Positions 9,163-18,837 of a stretch of 64,000 bases of DNA are shown in pieces. Within the stretch, counting starts at the first letter, position 1; each line of letters starts with the position of its first letter. Both the position numbers and the translations under genes were made by a program. This DNA comes from Gammaproteobacteria bacterium (lineage in GTDB: Bacteria > Pseudomonadota > Gammaproteobacteria > JAGOUN01), in the NCBI GenBank assembly GCA_021208965.1, contig JAJOJD010000051.1, positions 31,190-95,189 of the forward strand, read 5' to 3'. The notes below the pieces were generated by a model that was not told the DNA's origin, made no database searches, and saw only the letters and a list, made by a program, of their open reading frames with translations.

Positions 9163-10974
9163 TTATGCTCGTCCGTCTCGTTTGCGCTCGTGTTCTTTTA
9201 ATTTCTTTTTTCGAATACGAATATTCAGAGGAGTTATTTCAACCAGCTCGTCATCTTCAATAAACTCTAAGGCTTGTTCTAAGCTTAGTTTAATCGGCGG
9301 GGTTAAAATAATATTTTCATCGGAGCCTGATGCTCGAATATTGGTGAGTTGTTTTTCTTTACAGACATTAACCACGAGGTCATTGTCGCGAGCATGTTTG
9401 CCGATCACCATGCCTTCGTAAACTTCTATTTGTGGGCCAATCAATAATCGACCCCGTTCTTGGAGATTGAATAAGGCATAGCCCGATGCTTTTCCTGCCT
9501 GATTGGCTATCATGACCCCGTTAATCCGAGAGGTAATGGTTTGCTTTACAAATGGGCCGTAATGATCAAATACGGTATGCATGATACCTGTACCGGAGGT
9601 CATGGTTAAAAATTCAGCGCGAAAACCAATCAAGCCGCGTGTAGGAACGATATACTCTAAACGAACGCGGCCTTTGCCATCGGAGACCATGTCCTTTAAT
9701 TCGCCACGACGTAAGCCCATCTGTTCCATAATTGATCCTTGATGAGTATCTTCAATGTCAATGATCACTTGTTCATAAGGCTCTTGTTGTTCATCGCCGA
9801 CTTGCTTAATAATCACTTCTGGTCGTGATACGGCGAGTTCATAGCCTTCGCGACGCATGGTCTCAATTAATATGGACAAATGTAATTCGCCGCGGCCGGA
9901 TACTTTAAATTTGTCGGCATCACTCATTTGTTCAACGCGTAGAGCAACGTTATGTAATAACTCTTTTTCAAGGCGCTCGCCAATTTGGCGACTGGTTAAA
10001 AACTTTCCTTCCTTGCCGGCAAACGGAGAGGTATTGACTTGAAATGTCATGGTCACGGTTGGTTCATCTACAGATAGTGGAGGTAAAGCTTCGGGACATT
10101 GAGGGTCACACAACGTGTCTGAAATGTGAATACCTTCAATACCGGTAATCGCAATAATATCACCTGCTTCGGCGGCGTCTGTTTCTGTTCGCGTTAAACC
10201 GATGTGGTTGAAAATTTGCAAAATACGCGCATTGCGTTTTTTACCTTCTTGATCGATCAAGGTCACAGGAGAGTTACGTGCGATTTTACCTCGCGTTACC
10301 CGTCCTATGCCAATTGTGCCAACATAACTGGAGTAATCCAATGATGAAATTTGCATTTGAAAAGGACCGTCAACCGACACTCGTGGCGCATGGACATGTT
10401 GCACAATCGCATTAAATAAAGGTTCCATATTTAATGCGGGATCGGCCAAATTTAATTTGGCGTAACCGCCAATCGCAGAGGTATAAATAACGGGAAAATC
10501 GAGCTGTTCGTTTGTTGCTCCCAAACGATCAAATAAGTCAAATACTTGATCCATCACCCAATCAGGACGAGCGCCCTCACGATCAATTTTATTAATGACG
10601 ACGATAGGGTTTAATCCTTGCTTAAAGGCTTTTTGTGTCACAAATCGCGTTTGTGGCATAGGGCCATCGACGGCATCAACCAGTAATAGTACAGAATCCA
10701 CCATCGATAAGACACGCTCGACTTCTCCACCAAAGTCAGCATGGCCGGGGGTGTCAACGATATTGATGCGATAACCATCCCACACAATTCCTGTGTTTTT
10801 CGCTAAAATTGTAATCCCTCGTTCTTTCTCTAGCGCATTAGAATCCATTACTCGTTCACTGTCTTGTTTTGCTGATAATGTTCCAGATTGTCTTAAAAGA
10901 CAGTCAACAAGTGTTGTTTTTCCATGATCAACATGGGCAATAATGGCGATATTACGTAGGTTTTCAATTGACAT
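9163..10974 (-). CDS. typA: Ribosome-associated translational GTPase TypA/BipA
   Basis: An EF-G-like GTPase that binds ribosomes and helps 50S assembly and stress adaptation. From the start [12 protein letters not shown] (ATG 10974) it is 603 residues, the usual size. G motifs seen: [22 protein letters not shown] and [10 protein letters not shown]; the BipA-specific C-terminal domain includes [10 protein letters not shown] and [12 protein letters not shown]. The longer frame to 11094 adds 40 residues without homology, so I reject that start. It converges with mvaS across a 14-base gap. Confidence 0.97.
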   Translation of the reverse strand: MSIENLRNIAIIAHVDHGKTTLVDCLLRQSGTLSAKQDSERVMDSNALEKERGITILAKNTGIVWDGYRINIVDTPGHADFGGEVERVLSMVDSVLLLVDAVDGPMPQTRFVTQKAFKQGLNPIVVINKIDREGARPDWVMDQVFDLFDRLGATNEQLDFPVIYTSAIGGYAKLNLADPALNMEPLFNAIVQHVHAPRVSVDGPFQMQISSLDYSSYVGTIGIGRVTRGKIARNSPVTLIDQEGKKRNARILQIFNHIGLTRTETDAAEAGDIIAITGIEGIHISDTLCDPQCPEALPPLSVDEPTVTMTFQVNTSPFAGKEGKFLTSRQIGERLEKELLHNVALRVEQMSDADKFKVSGRGELHLSILIETMRREGYELAVSRPEVIIKQVGDEQQEPYEQVIIDIEDTHQGSIMEQMGLRRGELKDMVSDGKGRVRLEYIVPTRGLIGFRAEFLTMTSGTGIMHTVFDHYGPFVKQTITSRINGVMIANQAGKASGYALFNLQERGRLLIGPQIEVYEGMVIGKHARDNDLVVNVCKEKQLTNIRASGSDENIILTPPIKLSLEQALEFIEDDELVEITPLNIRIRKKKLKEHERKRDGRA

Positions 10975-11148
10975 AAAAAATCTTAGCTTTAGATAGTTGG
11001 AGCGAAGCCCAAAGATTACCCACTTTTTCAGATGAAAGCAATTAGCGCATGCGTTTGTTGGCGTACAATATCTTTTCAATTTGTCAAAAATCAACTAAGA
11101 TAACTGTAGATTCTTGTAAAAAATATTGCCATGGTTAAGTAGGATGCT

Positions 11149-12384
11149 ATGCCTGTTACTCTTTATGATTTGAAGCACATAGATACGCCCCGGTTATTCA
11201 TTCGTCCGGTACAACTTGGGGATGAAGTGTTGTTACATGAATCAATTGAACGTTCTTTACCGGCGCTTGAGCGATGGATGCCATGGGCAAGAGGTACCAA
11301 TTTTGAAGCGACGAGGGATTTTATTCACCGAGGCTTCACGCATTGGCAGTCTCGAACTTCTCGGGATTTTCCCTTGTTAGTGATTCATAAAGACTCTCAG
11401 AAAGTTATTTCTGCGTCAGGATTCAATGAACATTCTAATCTAGATAAACCTTGCCTAGAAATTGGATATTGGATGGATAGTACATTTGTTGGCCAAGGTT
11501 TGGCAACGGAGCTGGTTAATGCCTTAACACGTTTTTCATTGCAGGCATTAAATGCGATTCGTGTGCAAATTTGTATTCAAACTCAAAATAAGAAAAGCCT
11601 AGCCGTTGCCGAGCGTTGTGGGTATTCGTATGAGGCAACGCTTCATCGAATTTGCTTAGACTGTATCAATCGTTTACCTGCAGATGGGGCGTTATTTTCC
11701 TGTTGTGATATCGCTGTTTTACCGCCATTAGAAGTAGAATGGCAGTGGGATACACATGCTTCCCTAAAAACAAACGATGATGTTATACAAGAGAGATCTC
11801 GACCATTCGAATTGTCGCCGATATTACAGACAAAACGTTGCGTTTTGCAGGCTCCTCGCTTACAAGACACGGCTAAGTTATTTGATACAATCACTCATTC
11901 TTTGCATGAAGTTGGGCCATGGTATCCTTGGATCAACGCATCATTAACGCAAAAAGAAGTGCATCATTACATTCAGACAACATTAAAAGAAAACCAGAAT
12001 ATTTTGGGCTCACCGCGCTTTTCTTTTTTGGTGTGGGATAAAACACAAAAAAATAGTTTAGGCGAAATTTGGATAAAAAATGTGGATTGGGCTGTTCCCA
12101 ATATGCAAATAGGTTGCTGGTTTGATTTTCGCCAGATCGGTAATCATGATGTTGGGGATGTTATGGCGATGATAGTGGATATCGCCTTTAGCAAACGTCG
12201 TGCTCAGTGTGTTCAATGTTACGTTCCAGATAATCAAGATCGTTTATTAAAAATCATTCGCCGATTAGGATTCAAAAAAGAAGGTAAGCTACGACGTTAC
12301 TTTAAAAATTATGCAACACAAAGCATCCTTGATGCCGATACCTTTTCGATGTTGGATCGCTCACAATTGAAACAAAATCTATAA
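11149..12384 (+). CDS. Tandem GNAT (RimJ/RimL-type) acetyltransferase
   Basis: A 411-residue protein made of two GNAT domains in a row. Domain 1 (about 8-185) opens DTPRLFIRPVQLGDE and contains IGYWMDSTFVGQGLATELV, the acetyl-CoA loop. Domain 2 (about 220-400) opens LQTKRCVLQAPRLQD and has IGCWFDFRQIGNHDVGDVMA where the loop should be, so its Q/R-x-x-G-x-G/A motif is eroded. RimJ/RimL relatives acetylate protein N-termini or small amines. Most are single-domain. The second domain may be regulatory or may only shape the dimer-like fold. It stands alone, divergent from typA. Confidence 0.85.
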   Translation: MPVTLYDLKHIDTPRLFIRPVQLGDEVLLHESIERSLPALERWMPWARGTNFEATRDFIHRGFTHWQSRTSRDFPLLVIHKDSQKVISASGFNEHSNLDKPCLEIGYWMDSTFVGQGLATELVNALTRFSLQALNAIRVQICIQTQNKKSLAVAERCGYSYEATLHRICLDCINRLPADGALFSCCDIAVLPPLEVEWQWDTHASLKTNDDVIQERSRPFELSPILQTKRCVLQAPRLQDTAKLFDTITHSLHEVGPWYPWINASLTQKEVHHYIQTTLKENQNILGSPRFSFLVWDKTQKNSLGEIWIKNVDWAVPNMQIGCWFDFRQIGNHDVGDVMAMIVDIAFSKRRAQCVQCYVPDNQDRLLKIIRRLGFKKEGKLRRYFKNYATQSILDADTFSMLDRSQLKQNL

Positions 12385-12393
12385 AAATCATGC

Positions 12394-12668
12394 CTATTTC
12401 AAACGCTCAATTTCTTCTATCGTTAACCCTGTGGATTCAGCAATGATCGATAAAGGGAAACCTAATTCACGTAGTTTTTTAGCAATCTCTACCGCCTTTT
12501 CCGCTTTACCCTCAGCTTTGCCTTTCGCTTCTCCTTCAGCTTTACCTTTGGCTTGCCCTTCAATGTCAATTGGCGTTGAATAATGACCCCCTAAGACATT
12601 AAAATATCCGTATTTTCTTCAACACCAAAAATTTTCTTAAAGGCAATATCAACACGTGGATTAATCAT
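12394..12668 (-). pseudogene. Remnant of an Rpn/PD-(D/E)XK nuclease family gene
   Basis: The minus strand starts MINPRVDIAFKKIFGVEEN, the standard N-terminus of Rpn-family recombination-promoting nucleases, and stops after 26 codons. Immediately afterwards another frame gives the family's C-terminal tail: a low-complexity run of KAEG/AKGK units followed by a helix ending IIAESTGLTIEEIERLK. The middle of the gene, with the nuclease core, is gone. This is an internally deleted relic. A second family member begins at 63832. Confidence 0.85.
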
Positions 12669-12745
12669 GATTCTTATGACCTCTTTAACGGATGGTACAA
12701 TATTAATCCATGCTTAAGTTTTTATCCTGTAAAATTCTAAAAATT

Positions 12746-13391
12746 TTACAGGCATTCCTTCAATTGCAGTAAATCTCGATAGGCTTCTGCTTTTGCTAGG
12801 GGATTGCGGAGCAAATAAGCGGGATGGTACGTGATAAACAATCGTCTATTGTCTGCACCATAGACATGCTTTTTGTGGCGTAAACGATTCAGTGGCTCTG
12901 TTGTTTGTAATAAATAATGCCCCGCAATACGGCCAAGAGCGCATAAAACTTTGGGTTGCACAAGAGCAATTTGTTGCTCTAAATAGGACGTACATGCCGA
13001 TACTTCTTGTGGTAGTGGATCCCGATTGTTCGGTGGTCGACATTTCAAAATATTAGCGATGTAGACATCTCGCCGTGAAAAACCAATAGAATGAAGCATC
13101 GCGTTAAGTAGTTTTCCTGCTCGCCCGACAAAAGGCTCCCCTTGTTGATCTTCATAAAAACCTGGCGCTTCGCCGATGATCATGAGTTCAGCGTGTTTAT
13201 GCCCTGTGCCAAACACGGTTTGTGTTCGTGTCGAATGTAAAGGACATAATTGGCATTGTTGACACGCATTCACTCAGTTTTTCTAGACACAATACTTGCG
13301 ATGATGACGTTAAATCTGTATTGACTAATGGCCGCTGTTTCCAGACGGAAATATCCAGTGCTTTTAGTAAGGCAATTTTTTCTGGATTCAT
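12746..13391 (-). CDS. Type 4/5-like uracil-DNA glycosylase, frameshifted near the N-terminus
   Basis: Removes uracil from DNA. The core shows GEAPGFYEDQQGEPFVGRAG, ILKCRPPNNRDP and the catalytic-region HPAYLLR, typical of the iron-sulphur family 4 enzymes; the cluster cysteines are in CQQCQLC and the CRPP and SACTSY segments. The core frame starts only at a GTG inside this block. The missing N-terminus, from MNPEKIALLKALDISVW, is in another frame starting at ATG 13391, and the two join if one base is removed near 13270-13276. This break is next to a T5 run but not inside it. ATG 13391 overlaps the yeiH stop as ATGA, so translation is coupled. Confidence 0.88.
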
Positions 13392-14437
13392 TGGATTAAT
13401 TGATACAAGCCATAACCACCACCGATCAAGCTGATGAATAAAAACGCAGCGAAGTAGAATGGTTTTAAACCAATATGCTTGATTTTATTGAAATTAGTTT
13501 CAATACCTAATGCAGCCATGGCCATGGTCAACAAAAAAGTATCGATAACATTGATCATATCAACCGTTGCGTGGGGAAGATAATCGAAAGAATTAAAACC
13601 AACCACCACAATAAACATAATGGCAAAAAGCGGGATGCTTTTTATCGCGTTATGACGAGAAGGCTTGTCTTGAGATGGCGTTGACAATCGGTTTTTATTG
13701 ATTGAGGCTATCCATAATCCTAGTACGATCAACATCGGCGCCAATAACATCACGCGTGTCATTTTGACGATCACGGCAATATTCCCTGCTTCAGGCGAAA
13801 CCGCCGTTCCTGCCACAACGACTTGTGCGACTTCGTGTATGGTGGCACCTGCATAAATTCCGTATTGTGTAGCGGTCAGATCAAATACCTGCATATTTTG
13901 TAGCATAGGGTATAAAAACATCCCGATGGTGCCAAAAACCACGACAGTAATCACTGCGACACTTGTTTTATAGGCTTCGCTTTTAAGAACACCTTCTGTT
14001 GCGAGCACAGCGGCCGCGCCACAAATTGCCGCACCACTGCTAATCAATATGGCTAAATCTCTATCTAATTTGAATAGTTTAATGCCCATAATCGTGCCGA
14101 TGATCATAGTCAGGCTGACGATTAAAATATCCAAAGTCAACCCATGCCAGCCCACTTGATAGACTTCTTGAAAGGTTAATCGAAATCCATACAACACAAT
14201 GGCAAAACGCAGAATTTTTTTTGCTGCAAATTGGATGCCAGGCGTCCATTCATGCGGAAGATGCGGGCGTAGTGTGCTACCGTAAATCATCCCCAGGACA
14301 ATAGCAACGACAAGCGGGCTAAATCCATGGTTTTGGACCCAAGAAAAGCGTGCAATATATTGGCTAGAAAGCGCGAATAAAAAAGCAAAAAATAATCCAT
14401 TAAACGTATGTGGGTGGGGTTTTTTGAAAGAAAACAT
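13388..14437 (-). CDS. YeiH/UPF0324 family membrane transporter
   Basis: A 349-residue inner-membrane protein with about ten hydrophobic helices. Family blocks include LGMIYGSTLRP, KKILRFAIVLYGFRLT, GAAICGAAAVLAT and GIYAGATIHEVAQVVVAG. Members are annotated as putative sulfate exporters, but the substrate is not settled. It is co-transcribed with the downstream uracil-DNA glycosylase (overlapping stop and start), which looks like an operon of convenience. Confidence 0.9.
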   Translation of the reverse strand: MFSFKKPHPHTFNGLFFAFLFALSSQYIARFSWVQNHGFSPLVVAIVLGMIYGSTLRPHLPHEWTPGIQFAAKKILRFAIVLYGFRLTFQEVYQVGWHGLTLDILIVSLTMIIGTIMGIKLFKLDRDLAILISSGAAICGAAAVLATEGVLKSEAYKTSVAVITVVVFGTIGMFLYPMLQNMQVFDLTATQYGIYAGATIHEVAQVVVAGTAVSPEAGNIAVIVKMTRVMLLAPMLIVLGLWIASINKNRLSTPSQDKPSRHNAIKSIPLFAIMFIVVVGFNSFDYLPHATVDMINVIDTFLLTMAMAALGIETNFNKIKHIGLKPFYFAAFLFISLIGGGYGLYQLIQ

Positions 14438-14467
14438 GAATCATCCATTGTTGTGTGACATGATAAT

Positions 14468-14496
14468 ATTGTGGCATGAACATCTTGTTGAATCAA
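14468..14496 (-). promoter_or_regulatory. Candidate promoter of yeiH-udg
   Basis: Minus-strand TTGATT (14496-14491) and CACAAT (14473-14468) with a 17-base spacer. Its -35 box overlaps that of the divergent mnmG promoter, so the two may compete for RNA polymerase. Confidence 0.4.
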
Positions 14497-14516
14497 TATT
14501 GATCAAGCCGTATAAT
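14488..14516 (+). promoter_or_regulatory. Promoter of mnmG
   Basis: TTGAAT (14488-14493) and a perfect TATAAT (14511-14516) are separated by 17 bases, about 38 bases before the mnmG ATG. Confidence 0.65.
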
Positions 14517-14553
14517 GACCGGTTAATTTTATGTGAATGCAGCGTGCAACACG

Positions 14554-16428
14554 ATGAATCTTGAAAAGCGTTACAATGTTCTTGTTATTGGTGGTGGCCA
14601 TGCTGGCACAGAAGCCGCCTTGGCGGCTAGTCGCATGGGGGCAGATACGTTGCTGTTAACACAAAACATTGACACTTTAGGCCAAATGTCGTGTAACCCT
14701 GCGATCGGCGGAATTGGTAAAGGACACTTAGTGAAAGAAATTGATGCCATGGGTGGCGTGATGGCCCAAGCTATTGATGAGGCAGGCATTCAGTTTCGCG
14801 TATTAAATTCAAGTAAAGGTCCTGCGGTTCGAGCAACGCGTGCACAAGCTGATCGAGAGTTATATAAACGGGCGATTCGTCGCTTATTAGAAACACAAAA
14901 AAACATCACCTTATTTCAGCAAGCGGTTGATGATGTCATCATAGAAAATGAGCGGATTGTTGGCGTTGTCACCCAACTAGGGTTAAAAATTTTTGCAGAT
15001 ACGGTTGTTCTCACCACCGGAACCTTTTTAGGAGGCGTTATTCATGTCGGTGATCAGGCGTATGCCGGGGGCCGTGCAGGCGATGCTCCTGCGACGACGT
15101 TGTCAAAACGTCTACGAGAATGGCCATTTCAGGTCGGTCGCCTAAAAACAGGCACGCCTCCTCGTATTGATTCGCGTAGTGTGGATTATTCTGTGATGAC
15201 CGAGCAGAGAGGCGACACTCCCTGTCCGGTTTTTTCCTATTTAGGTCATCCAGATCAACATCCCGAACAGATTTCCTGTCATATGACCTACACCACTGAA
15301 AAAACACATGAGATTATTCGTTCCCACCTCCATCGCTCGGCGATGTATTCGGGTAAAATCGAAGGCGTAGGCCCACGGTATTGCCCTTCGATTGAAGATA
15401 AAATAGTTCGATTTTCGGACAAAGATAAACATCAGATTTTTGTTGAACCAGAAGGATTGAACACCTTTGAAATTTATCCCAATGGTATTTCGACGAGTTT
15501 GCCTTTTGATGCGCAGGTTGCGTTTGTTCGTTCGATTCAGGGTTTTCAACATGCACATATTACGCGACCTGGGTATGCGATTGAGTATGATTATTTTAAT
15601 CCGCAAAACTTACATGGAACTTTGGAGACAAAGTGCGTCAAAAATTTGTTTTTTGCCGGTCAAATTAATGGTACGACAGGCTACGAAGAAGCCGCTGCTC
15701 AAGGATTGATCGCCGGAATGAACGCCGCATTGCGAGCGCAAGGACAAGAGGGGTGGTTTCCTCGTCGTGATGAAGCGTATATAGGAGTGATGATTGATGA
15801 TTTGATTACTCGAGGCACCCAAGAACCCTATCGAATGTTTACGAGTAGGGCAGAATATCGTTTGTCGCTGCGAGAAGATAATGCGGATCAACGATTAACA
15901 CCGATTGCACGACGATATGGTCTGATTGATGATAAACGTTGGCAATACTTTAATACTAAAATGGAAAAAATCATTCAAGAAACGCATCGCTTAAAAACAA
16001 CATGGGCTCAACCTGGCAATGCCAAAGGTCATGCCGTTGAAAAACTGTTAGGCCAATCGATAGAACGTGAGTACTCATTATTGGACTTATTAAAACGTCC
16101 CAATATTTCTTATGCAGATTTAGCGACGTTAGATATTTTTTCGCCATGGGTCAATGATAGGGTTATTGCTGAACAAGTCGAAGTACAAGTGAAATATGCC
16201 GGGTATATTGATCGTCAGCAGCTCGATATTGAACGTCAACAGCGTTATGAGTCTTTGCGTATTCCAGAGAGTATTGATTACCGCCAAGTATCAGGTTTAT
16301 CGAGCGAAGTTCGGCAAAAACTGTCATCGATTAAGCCGGATACCTTAGGGATGGCTGCTCGTATTTCTGGCGTTACGCCTGCGGCGATATCCCTATTATT
16401 GGTCCATTTGCGCAGAATGAGCGCTTAA
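14554..16428 (+). CDS. mnmG: tRNA U34 5-carboxymethylaminomethyl modifying enzyme, FAD subunit
   Basis: With MnmE (at 49.8-51.2 kb) it installs the cmnm5 group on wobble uridine of several tRNAs. The protein has 624 residues from ATG 14554, near the family norm; an upstream in-frame GTG at 14533 would add seven residues. The FAD-binding [17 protein letters not shown] is at the N-terminus, with the [20 protein letters not shown] and [10 protein letters not shown] blocks after it. The C-terminal helical domain contains [11 protein letters not shown]. It is followed after 20 bases by an OmpA-like lipoprotein instead of the common rsmG or parA. Confidence 0.97.
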   Translation: MNLEKRYNVLVIGGGHAGTEAALAASRMGADTLLLTQNIDTLGQMSCNPAIGGIGKGHLVKEIDAMGGVMAQAIDEAGIQFRVLNSSKGPAVRATRAQADRELYKRAIRRLLETQKNITLFQQAVDDVIIENERIVGVVTQLGLKIFADTVVLTTGTFLGGVIHVGDQAYAGGRAGDAPATTLSKRLREWPFQVGRLKTGTPPRIDSRSVDYSVMTEQRGDTPCPVFSYLGHPDQHPEQISCHMTYTTEKTHEIIRSHLHRSAMYSGKIEGVGPRYCPSIEDKIVRFSDKDKHQIFVEPEGLNTFEIYPNGISTSLPFDAQVAFVRSIQGFQHAHITRPGYAIEYDYFNPQNLHGTLETKCVKNLFFAGQINGTTGYEEAAAQGLIAGMNAALRAQGQEGWFPRRDEAYIGVMIDDLITRGTQEPYRMFTSRAEYRLSLREDNADQRLTPIARRYGLIDDKRWQYFNTKMEKIIQETHRLKTTWAQPGNAKGHAVEKLLGQSIEREYSLLDLLKRPNISYADLATLDIFSPWVNDRVIAEQVEVQVKYAGYIDRQQLDIERQQRYESLRIPESIDYRQVSGLSSEVRQKLSSIKPDTLGMAARISGVTPAAISLLLVHLRRMSA

Positions 16429-16448
16429 TCCTAAATAATGAGGAAGCT

Positions 16449-17039
16449 ATGAAAGTAAAATTTTTTTTGTGGTTGTTAAGCAGCATGCTCTTGACCGCGT
16501 GCACGATGCCTGCGAGTTTGTCTTCTCACGCATCGCGTTCATCACACACGAATGGGAATGATATTGCTCCCGTGAAAAAAAATCCTAATGTTGTCGTACT
16601 CACTTCCCAATTCAAACATCAATATGCGAGTGAATCGGTGCAGGTATTAAATATCGGTGATGAAATTAAAATAACCTATTTATCCGATGTATTGTTTGGC
16701 GTTGGGGGAGAATCCTTATTGCCGGAATCGACAATTCAGTTAACACCGATCGTCAACCTCGTAAAACGCTACCCTCAAGTCATGATTCGGATAGATAGTT
16801 TTACCGATACCAGTGGTGATGCCTTAAAAAATACCGATCTTTCTCAGCGCAGAGCCCAAGTGATTCAGCAGTACCTAATAACGTCAGGTGTTCGTTCAAC
16901 GCATCTTTCATCAAAAGGATATGGTGGTAGTTACCCCATGGTCAGTAATGCTGAGGCTGAGGGGCGTCGTTTAAATCGCCGGATTGTGGTGACGATAAAA
17001 AATATCCCTGTGCCTGTGCATAGTGAATCAACGCAGTAA
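16449..17039 (+). CDS. OmpA-family peptidoglycan-binding lipoprotein
   Basis: A 196-residue protein with a lipoprotein signal ending in the lipobox LLTAC, so Cys18 is lipidated after cleavage. A short Ser/His-rich linker leads into an OmpA C-terminal domain (about 80-190) with LSQRRAQVIQQYLI and GRRLNRRIVV, which supply the residues that bind diaminopimelate. It probably anchors the outer membrane to the cell wall. The residue after Cys is Thr, with no aspartate retention signal, consistent with outer-membrane sorting. A Shine-Dalgarno GAGGAAGC precedes the ATG. Confidence 0.92.
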   Translation: MKVKFFLWLLSSMLLTACTMPASLSSHASRSSHTNGNDIAPVKKNPNVVVLTSQFKHQYASESVQVLNIGDEIKITYLSDVLFGVGGESLLPESTIQLTPIVNLVKRYPQVMIRIDSFTDTSGDALKNTDLSQRRAQVIQQYLITSGVRSTHLSSKGYGGSYPMVSNAEAEGRRLNRRIVVTIKNIPVPVHSESTQ

Positions 17040-17057
17040 ACTAACGAGGTGTATATT

Positions 17058-17906
17058 ATGCAACATATGATTGTTTATCTTAATGGCGATTATGTTGACA
17101 TTCATGATGCGGTCATTTCTCCCTTAGATAGGGGGTTTTTGTTTGGAGACAGTGTTTATGAAGTTATCCCTGTGTACCAAAATCAATTATTTGCCGAAAA
17201 AGAACATTTGGATCGGTTAACGCATAGTTTGGCCGCAATCAATATTCCGCAACCGCTTGATCATGCTGAGTGGGTGAATATTTTCAATCAATTATTATCG
17301 TACCCCCATGAGGGTGATCGTATGATTTATGTGCAAGTAACACGTGGCGCGTACGCAGAGCGTTTACATGCCAGTCCAGCCGCCATCGTTCCCACCATTT
17401 TTGTAGCTGCATTGCCGGTGACGAAGAAAGACGTGTCACAAGGCATTCGTGCGATTACGGTGAATGATATTCGTTGGAATCTGTGTCGGATTAAAGCGAC
17501 GACATTGTTAGCCAACGTTCTTGCCAAAGACGCCGCACAGCGTCTTGATACTCACGATGCTATTTTTATTCGTGAAGGGTTTGCCTTAGAAGGAACCGCC
17601 AGCAATTTGTTTGTTGTGAAAAATAATCACGTCTTTACCCCGCCTTTATCAGCGAATATTTTACCGGGTATTACGCGGCAATTGGTCATCGATTTACTCC
17701 GTCAACAGGATATCATGATCACAGAGCGAATGATCGCCGCCACCGAACTGGTCGATGCCGATGAGATTTGGTTGACGGGGTCAGTGTCCGAAATTGTTCC
17801 GGTCATTATGCTAGATCAGCGGCCGATTAGTCATGGAAACGTTGGCATCTTCTACAAAAAAGCCACTGAATGGTATAAAAATAACCTTGAGAAACACTAT
17901 GCATAA
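17058..17906 (+). CDS. dat: D-amino acid (D-alanine) aminotransferase, class IV PLP
   Basis: Exchanges amino groups between D-alanine and 2-oxoacids, supplying D-glutamate or D-alanine for the cell wall. It has 282 residues from ATG 17058, chosen because AGG lies eight bases upstream; the earlier GTG 17049 sits on that site. Marks are ISPLDRGFLFGDSVYEVI at the N-terminus, the PLP lysine in CRIKATTLLANVLAKDAA and EGTASNLFVV. It opens a tight cluster with ybeD and lipB, an arrangement seen in many gammaproteobacteria. Confidence 0.93.
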   Translation: MQHMIVYLNGDYVDIHDAVISPLDRGFLFGDSVYEVIPVYQNQLFAEKEHLDRLTHSLAAINIPQPLDHAEWVNIFNQLLSYPHEGDRMIYVQVTRGAYAERLHASPAAIVPTIFVAALPVTKKDVSQGIRAITVNDIRWNLCRIKATTLLANVLAKDAAQRLDTHDAIFIREGFALEGTASNLFVVKNNHVFTPPLSANILPGITRQLVIDLLRQQDIMITERMIAATELVDADEIWLTGSVSEIVPVIMLDQRPISHGNVGIFYKKATEWYKNNLEKHYA

Positions 17907-18183
17907 ACCCCATCAACACCAAGAAACATCACGGATTGATTTTCCCTGCCTTTTTACGATTAAAACCTTTGGAAAAGCGACTCAGGAATATCAAACGGCT
18001 GTTCTACGTATTATGAAACAACAGCTTTCGGAGTCCTTTGATGAAACATCGGTTCGACAACGCTACAGCAAAGATAACAATTATTTAGCACTGAGTATCA
18101 CGATTACCGCGCAAAGCAAGCAGCAACTAGATAGTATTTATCACGCCTTAAGTCAAGAACCTCTCGTGACGATGGCATTATAG
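17899..18183 (+). CDS. ybeD: YbeD/DUF493 family protein
   Basis: A small 94-residue protein of the YbeD family, an ACT-like regulatory fold of unsettled role that is regularly encoded next to lipB. The pattern [18 protein letters not shown] and the downstream [20 protein letters not shown] are typical. The ATG at 17899 overlaps the end of dat by eight bases, and its stop overlaps the first base of lipB, so the three genes are translationally coupled. Confidence 0.9.
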   Translation: MHKPHQHQETSRIDFPCLFTIKTFGKATQEYQTAVLRIMKQQLSESFDETSVRQRYSKDNNYLALSITITAQSKQQLDSIYHALSQEPLVTMAL

Positions 18184-18821
18184 TGGTGAACATTCAGTAC
18201 CTCGGACGGAAAGAGTTTTTGGATATATGGCAAAAGATGCATGATTTTACCGTGCAGCGCAATCAACACACGCCGGATGAATTATGGGTGCTTGAGCATC
18301 CTCCTGTGTTTACTCAGGGGCAAGCCGGTAAACCAGAGCATATTTTAAACGCGAGCCATATCCCCATCGTATCAACAGACCGTGGTGGACAAGTGACCTA
18401 TCATGGCCCAGGACAAATTATTATTTACGTACTATTTGATTTGAAACGAGCAAACATAGGCGTACGACAGTTTGTATCACGACTTGAAAACGGCGTGATT
18501 GAATTTCTGGCCTCCTATGGGATTAAGGCTAGAAATGATTGTTCACGTCCAGGGGTGTATGTTGGAGAAGAAAAAATTGCCTCTATCGGGTTGCGGATTA
18601 AAAAAGGTTGTAGTTTTCATGGCTTAAGTTTTAATGCGGATATGGACTTGTCCCCTTTTCGGGATATCAACCCTTGTGGTTACCAAGCCTTGAAAATGAC
18701 GCAACTCAAAGCGTTCATTCCCATTGTGGAACTGAAAACGCTTCAACAGCAATTGGCCGGATGTATACAAAACCAGTTGCACTTACGATCTGACCCCGAG
18801 ATAATCAGCCAGTTGCAATGA
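18183..18821 (+). CDS. lipB: Octanoyl-ACP:protein N-octanoyltransferase
   Basis: Moves octanoate from acyl carrier protein to lipoyl domains, including the GcvH protein encoded at 27.6 kb. It is 212 residues and starts with GTG (18183 or 18186). The signature [12 protein letters not shown] is present, and the catalytic pair is the Lys in KIASIGLRI and the Cys in DINPCG. lipA, which normally follows and inserts the sulphurs, is not here. Confidence 0.96.
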   Translation: MVNIQYLGRKEFLDIWQKMHDFTVQRNQHTPDELWVLEHPPVFTQGQAGKPEHILNASHIPIVSTDRGGQVTYHGPGQIIIYVLFDLKRANIGVRQFVSRLENGVIEFLASYGIKARNDCSRPGVYVGEEKIASIGLRIKKGCSFHGLSFNADMDLSPFRDINPCGYQALKMTQLKAFIPIVELKTLQQQLAGCIQNQLHLRSDPEIISQLQ

Positions 18822-18837
18822 GCCTATGGAGATAATT

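Noticed and set aside
12485..12570. Short repeats resembling a CRISPR or minisatellite
   Set aside because: They encode the KAEG/AKGK linker of an Rpn-family relic, a known low-complexity segment.
15241..15606. 121-residue minus-strand ORF within mnmG
   Set aside because: It lies wholly inside a conserved gene on the other strand and has no family features or ribosome site.
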